DNA of 64,000 nt from CAVQBP01 sp963848195 (GTDB lineage: Bacteria; Bacteroidota; Ignavibacteria; Ignavibacteriales; Ignavibacteriaceae), in NCBI GenBank assembly GCA_963848195.1, contig CAWKCY010000020.1, positions 186,001 through 250,000 on the forward strand. The letters run 5' to 3'. Below the pieces are notes generated by a model. The model saw only the letters and a program-made list of their open reading frames with translations, ran no database searches and was not told the origin of the DNA. Of this stretch, positions 54,701-62,364 are shown piece by piece. The first letter of the stretch is position 1. The number at the start of each line of letters is the position of its first letter. The position numbers and the translations under genes were made by a program.

Positions 54701-54957
54701 CATCATTGGCTTTTGTTTTTGGAGTGTCTCCGTTGGTTTTTGCGAGTGGTGCAGGTGCACAAGCCAGACAGACAATTGGGTGGACAGTGCTGGGAGGTAT
54801 GTTAGCAGCAACTATGCTTGCGATTTTTATTGTTCCTGTTTTGTTTGTAACTATAACGAGAATTGCTTACGGTAAGAAGAAGTTGGCAGAGCTGGAAAGA
54901 GAGGGGAACAGAATGATGAAGAGCATGTTTGAATATTTCACTTGCCGTTGGATTTAG
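51751..54957 (+). CDS. RND multidrug efflux transporter (AcrB/HAE1 type)
   Basis: 1068 residues, the usual size. The N-terminus (MVANTFINRPVTAIVISIVI) and twelve TM segments in two halves are typical. The proton-relay residues are present: two Asp in GIVVDDAIIVVEAV and a Lys in GLAAKNAILIVEFAK. GTPGMAYMSSNSTNSGQSSINV is the HAE1 porter-loop pattern. It exports hydrophobic or amphiphilic compounds using proton motive force. It lies 32 bases after the adaptor gene. No regulator is adjacent. Confidence 0.95.
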   Translation: MVANTFINRPVTAIVISIVIVLIGILAIFNLPISQYPDITPPTVQVSGNFTGADALTVEQTVTTPIESQINGTPGMAYMSSNSTNSGQSSINVVLDVGTNPDVAALDIQNRVSVATPALPDAVKRLGVITRKRTSSILLIVAVYSPDSTHNIRFLDNYSNIYIKNALLRVKGVGDIFVRADDFSMRIWLDPDKLAQLGLTTDEVVSALQQQNLQIAAGTVGAPPQNKNQTFEYTVFTNSALSTVEQFDNIIVHENPQTGSEVYLKDVARVQLGRASYSNNSYVDGKRSSFLLVFQAPGSNSIEVANGIYNEMQELQKSFPKDVAYEIPFEAVSVVRESISEVVTTLLEALGLVVLVVFLFLQTWRATLIPILAIPVSIIGTFAFFLPMGFTINTLTMFGFVLAIGIVVDDAIIVVEAVQHHIDEEHLSPRAATAAAMNDISGPVVAIALILASVFIPVGFIPGIVGKLYQQFAITIAVSVLISAFVALSLTPALCTLILKPINPEEKKKAPRGINKFFFKFNDWFKRTTSNYSSGVKKSIKIAPYFLIILILVYAGTIILFMNKPTAFIPNEDEGRLYITFELPEAASTTRSINVLNEMMDIIKKTPGVAHFAAVSGLNVVSFASKSNSGTIFTQLKPWDERSSKELQLNSMIATLQRKFAAIKNANVLVISPPAIPGLGTTGGFTFQLEQQESTDNIQQFESVVRSFVMAANQRPEISRAFSFFTASTPGYQLNVDREKCARLGISIANVFGTIQTYLGSNYVNDFTIFGRNFHVIAQADTNYRSTIYDLSKYYVKNSQGKMIPLSTVIDYKITQSAPLISHYDLFRSAEIDGGASPGYSSGEAIQAMREVATQVLPAGYGYEFSGLSREEINAGSSTFAIFALSLLFVFLFLSALYESWSVPFAVLFAVPIAAFGAIIALTFLPSLSDNVYAQIGLVALIGLAAKNAILIVEFAKTRVDNGVPLMDATINAVRLRLRPILMTSLAFVFGVSPLVFASGAGAQARQTIGWTVLGGMLAATMLAIFIVPVLFVTITRIAYGKKKLAELEREGNRMMKSMFEYFTCRWI

Positions 54958-55032
54958 AGGCTGTGTGAAAAGTCAGGAAAACCGTTAAAACGGTTATTAA
55001 ATGTTTTGTTTCTGCATCATTCACACAGGCTC
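54958..55032. repeat. 75-bp inverted-repeat element after the RND gene
   Basis: AGGCTGTGTGAA at the left pairs with TTCACACAGGCT at the right with one mismatch. An inner hairpin (AACCGTT AA AACGGTT) is at 54980-54995. The right end (TTCACACAGGCTCT) is the same sequence that follows the AACCAATGG palindromes at 40.7 and 43.7 kb. It may also end transcription of the efflux operon, though no U-run follows. Confidence 0.65.
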
Positions 55033-55106
55033 TTTTAGTTTGGTGCGCCAAGCTTAATAGAAACACCGGGCTAAAGCCACGGTGTTAACCTTTGGATAAA
55101 TCTAAC

Positions 55107-55286
55107 CGTCAGCTAAAGCTGACGAGCAATTTAAGCTAAAAGCTGAAGGCAATTTAAGCTAAAAGCTGACGGCAATTTAAGCTAAAAGCTGACGGCAATT
55201 TAAGCTAAAGCTGAAGGCAATTTTGCTGAAGCTGACGGCAATTTAAAGCTAAAGCTGCAGGCAATTTTGATTAAGCTGACGGCAAT
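55107..55286. repeat. Tandem array of about eight 19-25-bp units, consensus GCTAAAAGCTGACGGCAATTTAA
   Basis: Units read CAGCTAAAGCTGACGAGCAA, GCTAAAAGCTGAAGGCAATT, GCTAAAAGCTGACGGCAATT (twice), GCTAAAGCTGAAGGCAATTT and further decayed forms. Each carries the small palindrome AGCT..AGCT. The array lies between the convergent RND and suhB genes and ends 7 bases before the suhB stop. No repeat-spacer structure, so not CRISPR. Confidence 0.85.
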
Positions 55287-55292
55287 AATAAA

Positions 55293-56060
55293 TTAAAGGC
55301 TGTTTATTATGTCCATTAAATGGGGGTGCATTTTTTCATTTGAGGCTAATATTCTTTTGGCATAGATGTCAATTTTTTTACCGTGGAAGTCAGTAATTAT
55401 TCCACCGGCTTCTTCAACGATTAAAATTCCGGCGCAAATATCCCATGGATGGAGGTAGACTTCCCAGAAGGCATCAAAAACACCTTTGGCGACATAGCAC
55501 ATATCAATGGCTGCGGAACCCAGTCTTCTAATAGCTCTGGCTTTACGGGTAAGTGCTGAAAAGATTTCGAGAGTTTTCTCCGGATTTTCAGAAATATTGT
55601 ATGGGAAACCTGTAACCAGCACACTATGATTTATTTTGTCATTTAGACTTACTTTTAATCTTTCTGAATTTGCATAGGCACCATTCCCCTCCTCCGCAAA
55701 ATAAGTTATATCCTGCATAACATCGTAAACCACACCTAAAATAGTTTTACCTTTTTTCTGCAGTCCTATTGAAACAGAAAATATCGGTAAGCCATGAGCA
55801 AAATTAGTAGTACCATCCAGTGGATCAACAACCCATAAATATTCGGAGCCGGATTTCATTTCCCCGCTTTCTTCAGCGAGAATATCATGCGTAGGATATG
55901 TTTTTTTAATAAAATCGGTAATAAATTTTTCTGAAGCTTTATCAATTTCGGTTACTAGATTAGTTTCATTAGATTTATATTCTATTTTTAATTTTTTTCC
56001 GAATCCTTCTCTTACTATTTCTCCGGCTTCTTTAGCAATATTTATAACATTTTGAATCAT
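55293..56060 (-). CDS. suhB: Inositol-1-monophosphatase family protein
   Basis: 255 residues. Metal-binding motifs are all present: ILAEESG, WVVDPLDGTTNFAHGLP (residues about 80-95) and the C-terminal YLHPWDICAGILIVEEAGG. The enzyme removes phosphate from myo-inositol-1-phosphate or related substrates; in E. coli SuhB also has a role in rRNA transcription. Monocistronic. The size fits the family. Confidence 0.9.
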   Translation of the reverse strand: MIQNVINIAKEAGEIVREGFGKKLKIEYKSNETNLVTEIDKASEKFITDFIKKTYPTHDILAEESGEMKSGSEYLWVVDPLDGTTNFAHGLPIFSVSIGLQKKGKTILGVVYDVMQDITYFAEEGNGAYANSERLKVSLNDKINHSVLVTGFPYNISENPEKTLEIFSALTRKARAIRRLGSAAIDMCYVAKGVFDAFWEVYLHPWDICAGILIVEEAGGIITDFHGKKIDIYAKRILASNEKMHPHLMDIINSL

Positions 56061-56390
56061 AGAACTCCGAAATGAATTTATTTGAAAAGTGAAAGATAGT
56101 AAAAAGGAAGGATTAATTATGAGATGTATATTATTTAATAAATAAATTGTTTAATTGTTTAATTGTTTAATTTTTGTCTTCCATTTTTTATTTACTGGCT
56201 ATCTTGGAGTTAGCTTGGAGTTACCTTGGAGTTAGCTTGCAGTTAACCTGGGAAAAATCGGTACTATTACACGAAGGGATAGCATTGGATTAGGGTTATA
56301 CCAGTTATTCATTCCTTGAAAGCCGAAACGAATTTTGGTATATTTAAATTTAATCTAAGCGTGTAATTTAGTTAATTATTGGAGAATTTA
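56061..56390. other. Divergent spacer with two short tandem repeats
   Basis: An 8-bp repeat (AATTGTTT, three copies and a partial one) is at about 56151-56170. Four copies of an 11-bp repeat (CTTGGAGTTAG, CTTGGAGTTAC, CTTGGAGTTAG, CTTGCAGTTAA) are at 56203-56246. The lon promoter must lie downstream of these; I cannot place it with confidence. Confidence 0.7.
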
Positions 56391-58868
56391 TTGAACAAAT
56401 TTGAAGAAATAGAGTTAAAAGCGGGAAAAGAAAACTCTATTGTGGACAGTATGCCTGAAGTGCTACCTATTTTACCTCTGAGGGATATTGTAATTTTTCC
56501 TTATATGATCTTCCCAGTATTAGTGGGGAGAGAACAATCGATTAAAGCGGCTAATTTTGCTTTAGAAAACACAAAGTATATTTTTCTTGCAGCACAGAAG
56601 AAATCTAATATTGAAGATCCTAAAAAAGATGATATTTTCAGGGACGGAACTATTGCAAAAATAGTTCAGATATTAAAACTTCCGAACGGACTAATGAAGA
56701 TTTTGGTGGATGGACTGCTACAAGGCAGAATTACGGGATTTACAAATAAAACTGAATTTTTCGAAGGGAAGATAGAAGTTATTCTTCCCAAACTTGAAAC
56801 TGATCATGAAATGAATGCCCTGGTAAGGCAAATGTCGCAGTTGTTCAAAGATTATGTAAAAATAAGCCGGAATATTCCGAATGAAGCATTAACAGCATTT
56901 GAAAATATAGAGGAGCCGGACAGAAAATTATTTTATGTAGCTGCAAATATAAATCAATCTATAGAAGTTAAACAGGAAATACTAAAGAAAACGTCGATAA
57001 AAGATCAGTATTATGAAGTTATCAAGGTATTGAATTCTGAAATTGATATTTTAAAAATAGAAAAAGAGATTGACAATAAAGTACAGGAAAATATTACAAA
57101 AACGCAACGTAAGTTTATAATTCAGGAACAAATAAAGATATTGCAGGATGAACTTGGTGATGAAGATGAAGCATCGCCGGAATTCGTGAAGATGCGGGAT
57201 CAGATAAAGAAGGCTAAGATGTCTGAAGAGGCTGAAAATAAGGCAATGGAGGAATTAAACAAGCTCAAAAAGACTTCACCAATGTCTCCTGAATCTACAG
57301 TAATAAGAAATTACCTTGACTGGCTGATTGAAGTTCCATGGTCGACAAGGACGAAGGATAATTTAAGTATAAAGCATGTTCAAAAGATATTAGATGATGA
57401 CCATTTCGGTTTAGAAAGGCCAAAAGAAAGGATAATAGAGCATATTGCTGTTTTGAATTTGGTAAAACAAATGCGCGGACAGATTCTTTGTTTTGTGGGT
57501 CCTCCAGGAGTGGGTAAGACTTCACTTGGAAAATCTATTGCGAGAGCTTTAGGCAGAAAATTCGTGAGGATTAGTCTTGGAGGAGTTAGAGATGAAGCTG
57601 AAATAAGAGGACACCGGAGAACTTATATAGGCTCGATGCCCGGTAAGATAATTCAGTCAATGAAAAAAGCGGGGACAATAAATCCCGTAATATTGATGGA
57701 TGAAATTGATAAAATGAGCATGGATTTCAGAGGTGATCCGTCATCAGCAATGCTTGAGGTATTAGATCCCGAACAGAATCATTCCTTCAATGATCATTAT
57801 CTTGAGGTTGATTATGATTTATCACAGATCCTTTTTATAACCACTGCAAATATCCGTTATAACATTCCTCTTCCCCTTCAGGACAGAATGGAAATTATAG
57901 AATTACCGGGTTACCTGGAATATGACAAATTTGAAATTGCGAAAAGACATATAATTCCAAAGCAGCTTGAGAACCATGGGCTTCAGAATAAACATGTGAT
58001 GATAAAAGATGAAGCTGTTAAAAAAATAATCAGTGAATATACACGGGAAGCCGGGGTTAGAAATCTTGAAAGAGAACTTTCATCAATATGCAGGAAATTA
58101 GCAAGAGATATAGTGTTAAAAGAATCGACAAACGGTAAATCGAAAAAACAGGAGAAGTTTGTTGTTGATGAGAAGAAGATAGAAGAGTACTTAAAAGTTC
58201 CGAGATTCAGGCATAGACAGCACAGTAAAGAAAACCGTGTAGGAAGTGTCACTGGCTTAGCATGGACAAGTGTAGGCGGAGAGCTATTAAATGTAGATGT
58301 AGCCATAATGAGTGGTCCGGCTAAATTAACTTTAACAGGCCAGCTTGGAAATGTAATGAAGGAATCAGCTCAAGCTGCTTTAAGTTATTTAAGAGCAAAA
58401 GCAAAAGAATTTCATTTGAAGACGGACTTTTTAAAGGGTAAGGAAGTACATATACATTTACCGGAAGGAGCAATCCCGAAAGACGGCCCTTCGGCAGGGA
58501 TTACAATGGCAATGGCTTTATTGTCGGCATTTAGCGGGAAACCCGCATCAAACGATATAGCGATGACCGGTGAAATAACACTTAGAGGAGAAGTACTTCC
58601 AATCGGCGGACTAAATGAAAAACTTTTAGCAGCTAAAAGAAACGACATACACACAATACTTATCCCTTCCGAAAATGAAATTGATTTAAAGGAAATCCCG
58701 GAGAGGGTTACGGAAGGTTTAAGGATTATTCCGGTAAGTAGAATAGAAGATGCGGTTCCCTATGTTTTTCCAAATTTAAAATCAAAAAGTAAAGGTTCAA
58801 GAATAAATTCCGGAAAGGGTTTATCCAACCAAAAAATTAGTGAAAAAAGGGGAAGAAAAGGAAAGTAG
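56391..58868 (+). CDS. lon: ATP-dependent protease Lon
   Basis: About 825 residues. I choose TTG at 56391 (codes NKFEEIELK next) because GGAG lies 6 bases upstream; the 5'-most TTG at 56379 would put that GGAG inside the gene. Order: N-terminal substrate domain (LPILPLRDIVIFPYMIFPVLVGRE), coiled-coil, AAA+ domain (Walker A GPPGVGKTSLGKS, Walker B VILMDEIDKM) and C-terminal serine protease domain with catalytic Ser in PKDGPSAGITMA and Lys further on. It degrades misfolded and regulatory proteins in the cytoplasm. No HAIR/CIRCE-like operator is seen. Confidence 0.96.
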   Translation: MNKFEEIELKAGKENSIVDSMPEVLPILPLRDIVIFPYMIFPVLVGREQSIKAANFALENTKYIFLAAQKKSNIEDPKKDDIFRDGTIAKIVQILKLPNGLMKILVDGLLQGRITGFTNKTEFFEGKIEVILPKLETDHEMNALVRQMSQLFKDYVKISRNIPNEALTAFENIEEPDRKLFYVAANINQSIEVKQEILKKTSIKDQYYEVIKVLNSEIDILKIEKEIDNKVQENITKTQRKFIIQEQIKILQDELGDEDEASPEFVKMRDQIKKAKMSEEAENKAMEELNKLKKTSPMSPESTVIRNYLDWLIEVPWSTRTKDNLSIKHVQKILDDDHFGLERPKERIIEHIAVLNLVKQMRGQILCFVGPPGVGKTSLGKSIARALGRKFVRISLGGVRDEAEIRGHRRTYIGSMPGKIIQSMKKAGTINPVILMDEIDKMSMDFRGDPSSAMLEVLDPEQNHSFNDHYLEVDYDLSQILFITTANIRYNIPLPLQDRMEIIELPGYLEYDKFEIAKRHIIPKQLENHGLQNKHVMIKDEAVKKIISEYTREAGVRNLERELSSICRKLARDIVLKESTNGKSKKQEKFVVDEKKIEEYLKVPRFRHRQHSKENRVGSVTGLAWTSVGGELLNVDVAIMSGPAKLTLTGQLGNVMKESAQAALSYLRAKAKEFHLKTDFLKGKEVHIHLPEGAIPKDGPSAGITMAMALLSAFSGKPASNDIAMTGEITLRGEVLPIGGLNEKLLAAKRNDIHTILIPSENEIDLKEIPERVTEGLRIIPVSRIEDAVPYVFPNLKSKSKGSRINSGKGLSNQKISEKRGRKGK

Positions 58869-58873
58869 AAGAA

Positions 58874-59362
58874 TTGGCAGAAGCAGTAATTATTGATAAT
58901 ACTCTTTCGCTCGAAGAAAAATATATAGAATTGCAGAAGCAGTTAAAAGGACTTCTAAATAGAGAAGAAAAGCTGATAACGAACCTTTCTAATTATACTG
59001 CCTTATTAAAACAGACATTCGAAAAAATCAGCTGGATAGGTTTTTATTTATATGATGGTGATAAACTGTATCTAGGTCCTTTTCAGGGGAAGGTTGCATG
59101 TACGGAAATAAGAATCGGGAAAGGCGTATGCGGCACATGCGCTCAGAAACTGGAAACAATTATTGTTCCGGATGTAAACCAGTTTCCGGGGCATATATTT
59201 TGTGACCCGGATTCCAGATCGGAGATAGTGATTCCAATAGTAAAAAATGGTGAATTATTCGGGGTGCTAGATATTGACAGTAATTCGTTGAATTCGTTTA
59301 ACGATATAGATAAAAAATATTTAGAAGAGATTATAAATTTTTTGAGTGAGGAGATTATATAG
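58874..59362 (+). CDS. msrC: Free methionine-(R)-sulfoxide reductase (GAF domain)
   Basis: 162 residues starting with TTG at 58874, 5 bases after lon. The GAF fold carries the three cysteines of the fRMsr family: ACTEIRIGKG, GVCGTC and HIFCDPDSRSEIVIP. ISWIGFYLYDGDKLYLGPFQGK and FGVLDIDS complete the pattern. It reduces free methionine-R-sulfoxide, using thioredoxin. The close spacing to lon suggests cotranscription as an oxidative-damage pair. An extra Cys (CGTC) is not in the family pattern I recall. Confidence 0.9.
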   Translation: MAEAVIIDNTLSLEEKYIELQKQLKGLLNREEKLITNLSNYTALLKQTFEKISWIGFYLYDGDKLYLGPFQGKVACTEIRIGKGVCGTCAQKLETIIVPDVNQFPGHIFCDPDSRSEIVIPIVKNGELFGVLDIDSNSLNSFNDIDKKYLEEIINFLSEEII

Positions 59363-59395
59363 TTAAAGGAAGTTCATAAAATAAAGAACTTTATA

Positions 59396-59726
59396 AATCC
59401 TCTATGAGGATTCAGCGTGCTAGTTTGAACTTTTTTCTACAATAATTTTGACCTCTACAAGGTCAGAAGAAAAGAATTTCGTTTCGTTCAGATGATAGTA
59501 GAAGAGTAAAATAATAAGCATAAAATTTAAGAAGAAAATCTTATGGCATTTGTGGACAAAACTAATACAGCACGTATACTTGCTACGAGGATTCAGCGTG
59601 TGAGGTTGAACTTTTTTCTACAATAATTTTGACCTCTACAAGGTCAGAAGAAAAAAGAACTTCGTTTCGTTCAGATTGATAATAGAAGAGTAAAATAATA
59701 AACATTAAATTTAAGAAGAAAATCTT
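59396..59726. repeat. dnaX: Imperfect tandem duplication of the dnaX upstream region and 5' end
   Basis: 59406-59552 is repeated at 59587-59736 with a few indels (offset 181 growing to 184). The first copy contains its own ATGGCATTTG at 59543. That mini-frame (MAFVDKTNTARILATRIQR..., stop at 59626) joins the first four dnaX codons to a copy of its Walker A region (KTTTARILA), with the part between deleted. Hairpins TGACCT..AGGTCA occur in both copies (59449-59465, 59630-59646), and AATCCTC TAT GAGGATT is at 59396-59412. Confidence 0.85.
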
Positions 59727-61412
59727 ATGGCATTTGTTGTAACTGCGAGGAAATGGCGTCCGCAAAAATTTAATGAAGTTGTAGGACAGGAGCATATAAC
59801 CACAACATTAAAGAATGCAATAAAGAATAACCGAATAGCACATGCATATCTTTTCACCGGTCCAAGAGGTGTTGGAAAGACTACTACTGCACGTATACTT
59901 GCTAAGACTTTAAATTGTTTAAATCCAATTGATACTGAACCATGCAATGAATGTGAAATGTGTAGATCGATCCAGACGACACAATCATTTGATATAATTG
60001 AAATAGACGGTGCATCAAATAGAGGAATAGATGAAATTCGAACTTTGCGAGATTCGGTAAAATATGCGCCAACGAGGGGTAAATATAAGGTATATATTAT
60101 TGATGAAGTCCACATGCTCACAAAGGAATCTTTTAATGCATTTTTAAAGACACTTGAAGAACCGCCGTCGCATACAATTTTTATATTTGCAACTACCGAC
60201 ATACATAAAGTCCCTTTAACGATAATATCGAGATGCCAGAGATTCGATTTTAGAAGGATACAATTGGATACAATTAAAGCTCTATTAAATAAAATAGCCG
60301 AAGCTGAGAAAATTAAAATAGATGATAAGACATTGACAATTATAGCAAAAAAAGCAGATGGTGCATTAAGGGATGCCGAAAGCTTTTTCGATCAGATAGT
60401 TTCCTTCTGCGGGAATAAAATTGATCCTGAAACCGTATCCAAAATGTTAAATTTAATTGATGATGAAGTTTTTTTCAGAATTTCCGATGCAATATTAGAA
60501 AAGAACTTCAAAGCAGTTTATGAAGTATCAAACATTATATATGAAAACGGCTGGAATTTTATTGATTTTATAGACGGTTTAGTTGAACATTTTAGAAATA
60601 TAATGACGGTAGTAGTGACTGAAAATGCCGCTTTAATTGAAACCGCTGAAGATTTCAAAATTAAATATATGGACTACATTGATAAATATTCACAGGGAGA
60701 TTTACTCCGCTTATTAAATTTTCTAATTAAAACCCAACAGGAATTAAGATATACTCAAAATCAAAAGCTCAAAATTGAAATTTCTTTATGTCACTTAATA
60801 GGATTAGAACGTTCGTCAACCATAAGTGAATTGATATCAAATTTAGGAGAAATACCAGCATCTATTGCATCCTCAGAAAAGAATATTGAATCAAATCCCA
60901 ATTCCTCTGAAAAAAAAAATTATTTTCCCCAAAATCTTAATAAAGAATTAAAAGATGTTACTATTGAGAGGCAAAATACTTCACTAAAAATTGAAAAAAA
61001 CAGATCTATGCAGACTACATCTTCTTCCTATTCAAGAGATTCTGTTTTTGATTTCGATACAATTGTAAAAAAGTGGGAGGATTTTATAAAGCTAATCAAT
61101 TCGGAAAGAGGATTAATATTAGGTCATTTTATGGCGAATGTTAAGCTTATAAAATTCGAAGGGAACATACTAAGTATTTATTCGGATGATTCTCACGCAA
61201 GAGAAACATTAAATATAAACGAAGATTTCATGATTAAAAAGGCTCATGAACATTTTGGTAAGAAGATTGCCTTCCGTTTAGAAGAGAATTATAACCTAGA
61301 CACTTCGGAATCTAATTCAATACAACCTAATAATGATAAAAAGAAAGAAAAAGTAACAGATCCTTATGTAGAAGCAATAATTAAGGAATTAGGGGGTGAA
61401 GAGATAAATTGA
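59727..61412 (+). CDS. dnaX: DNA polymerase III subunit gamma/tau
   Basis: 561 residues. The N-terminal AAA+ clamp-loader domain is intact: ARKWRPQKFNEVVGQEHI, Walker A GPRGVGKTTTARILA, zinc-binding Cys in TLNC and CNECEMC, Walker B YIIDEVHML and sensor SRCQRFDF. A poorly conserved charged linker (about 400-450) and a tau-type C-terminal domain follow. It loads the sliding clamp. A run of A's at 60909-60919 lies inside the gene without breaking the frame. Its upstream region carries the partial duplication described above. Confidence 0.95.
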   Translation: MAFVVTARKWRPQKFNEVVGQEHITTTLKNAIKNNRIAHAYLFTGPRGVGKTTTARILAKTLNCLNPIDTEPCNECEMCRSIQTTQSFDIIEIDGASNRGIDEIRTLRDSVKYAPTRGKYKVYIIDEVHMLTKESFNAFLKTLEEPPSHTIFIFATTDIHKVPLTIISRCQRFDFRRIQLDTIKALLNKIAEAEKIKIDDKTLTIIAKKADGALRDAESFFDQIVSFCGNKIDPETVSKMLNLIDDEVFFRISDAILEKNFKAVYEVSNIIYENGWNFIDFIDGLVEHFRNIMTVVVTENAALIETAEDFKIKYMDYIDKYSQGDLLRLLNFLIKTQQELRYTQNQKLKIEISLCHLIGLERSSTISELISNLGEIPASIASSEKNIESNPNSSEKKNYFPQNLNKELKDVTIERQNTSLKIEKNRSMQTTSSSYSRDSVFDFDTIVKKWEDFIKLINSERGLILGHFMANVKLIKFEGNILSIYSDDSHARETLNINEDFMIKKAHEHFGKKIAFRLEENYNLDTSESNSIQPNNDKKKEKVTDPYVEAIIKELGGEEIN

Positions 61413-61452
61413 GCAGACGGAGGTAATTATTATATCAGACCCACCCCTGCGC

Positions 61453-61476
61453 CCCTCCGAGGAGGGGATTTTTCTT
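61453..61476 (+). terminator. Rho-independent terminator after dnaX
   Basis: CCCCTC, loop CGAG, GAGGGG, then ATTTTTCTTTCC. A short GC stem with a T-run lies 41 bases after the dnaX stop. The surrounding CCACCCCTGCGCCCCTCC also looks like a dispersed repeat. Confidence 0.7.
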
Positions 61477-61547
61477 TCCAAAGAGGGCTATTAGCTCTTT
61501 ATTTAGAATTTTGAAAATTTAGTTCTTTTTGCCTATTTTTATAGACT

Positions 61548-62249
61548 ATGATAAAAAATTTAATTATAGCAATTGATGGGCCGGCGGGTTCGGGTAAAAG
61601 TACGTCTGCAAAGTTGATTGCTCAAAAATTAGGTTATTTATATATCGATACAGGAGCAATGTATCGTGCAGTTACATTTATGGTTTTAAGAAATGGAATT
61701 CCGATAGATAACATTAAAAAGATTGTTGAACTGGCAGATGATATAGAGATACAGTTAAAATTTGTAAACGGGAGGACAATAGTAAATGTGTCAAGAGAAA
61801 ATATAACAGAAGAAATACGTTCGAAGGAAGTTAATTCGAAGGTAAGTGAAATCAGCAAAATTGAAGGGGTTCGAACTGCGCTGGTAGCGAAACAAAGAGA
61901 GATGAGGAATTTAAATAATGGAATAGTTATGGAGGGAAGAGATATCGGTACGGTGGTTTTCCCTCATGCAGACGTAAAAATTTTCTTAACTGCAGACCTT
62001 GAACAGAGAGTAAAAAGAAGAGCGAAAGAATTTGGAGAAAAAGGAATTGAGATTACTCTTAATGAAATTAAAGATAATATAAATCATAGAGATGATATTG
62101 ATTCGACAAGAACAGTCAGCCCCTTAAAAAAGGCGGAAGATGCAATTGAGATAGATACATCGAAAGTTACGATTGAAGAGCAGGTTAACTTAATAATAAA
62201 TGAGATAAAAAAGAGAGCCGAACTTAAAGGTATTGAAGTTCCGGTATAA
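61548..62249 (+). CDS. cmk: Cytidylate kinase
   Basis: 233 residues. P-loop IAIDGPAGSGKSTSAKLIAQKLGYLYIDTGAMYRAVT, then IVMEGRDIGTVVFPHADVKIFLTAD and NHRDDIDSTRTVSPLKKAEDAIEIDTS are the Cmk signatures. It phosphorylates CMP and dCMP. It sits just upstream of rpsA, a gene order conserved in many bacteria. Confidence 0.96.
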   Translation: MIKNLIIAIDGPAGSGKSTSAKLIAQKLGYLYIDTGAMYRAVTFMVLRNGIPIDNIKKIVELADDIEIQLKFVNGRTIVNVSRENITEEIRSKEVNSKVSEISKIEGVRTALVAKQREMRNLNNGIVMEGRDIGTVVFPHADVKIFLTADLEQRVKRRAKEFGEKGIEITLNEIKDNINHRDDIDSTRTVSPLKKAEDAIEIDTSKVTIEEQVNLIINEIKKRAELKGIEVPV

Positions 62250-62364
62250 TAATTTTAATAAAACCATAATAATTAATAAATGTAAAATAAAAAAATTTTT
62301 CTGTGTTATTATTTAGATGGTTTTAAAATAACGACAGAAACATAATTTACAACTAGGAGGCTTA

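Noticed and set aside
54978..54997. Rho-independent terminator (AACCGTT/AACGGTT) after the RND gene
   Set aside because: Short AT-containing stem with no following T-run; more likely the inner part of the 75-bp inverted-repeat element.
55107..55286. CRISPR array
   Set aside because: Units are contiguous, about 19-25 bp, with no unique spacers and no cas genes nearby.
61860..61880. GGTTCGAACTG as a tRNA T-loop
   Set aside because: It lies inside the cmk reading frame and no cloverleaf can be drawn around it.
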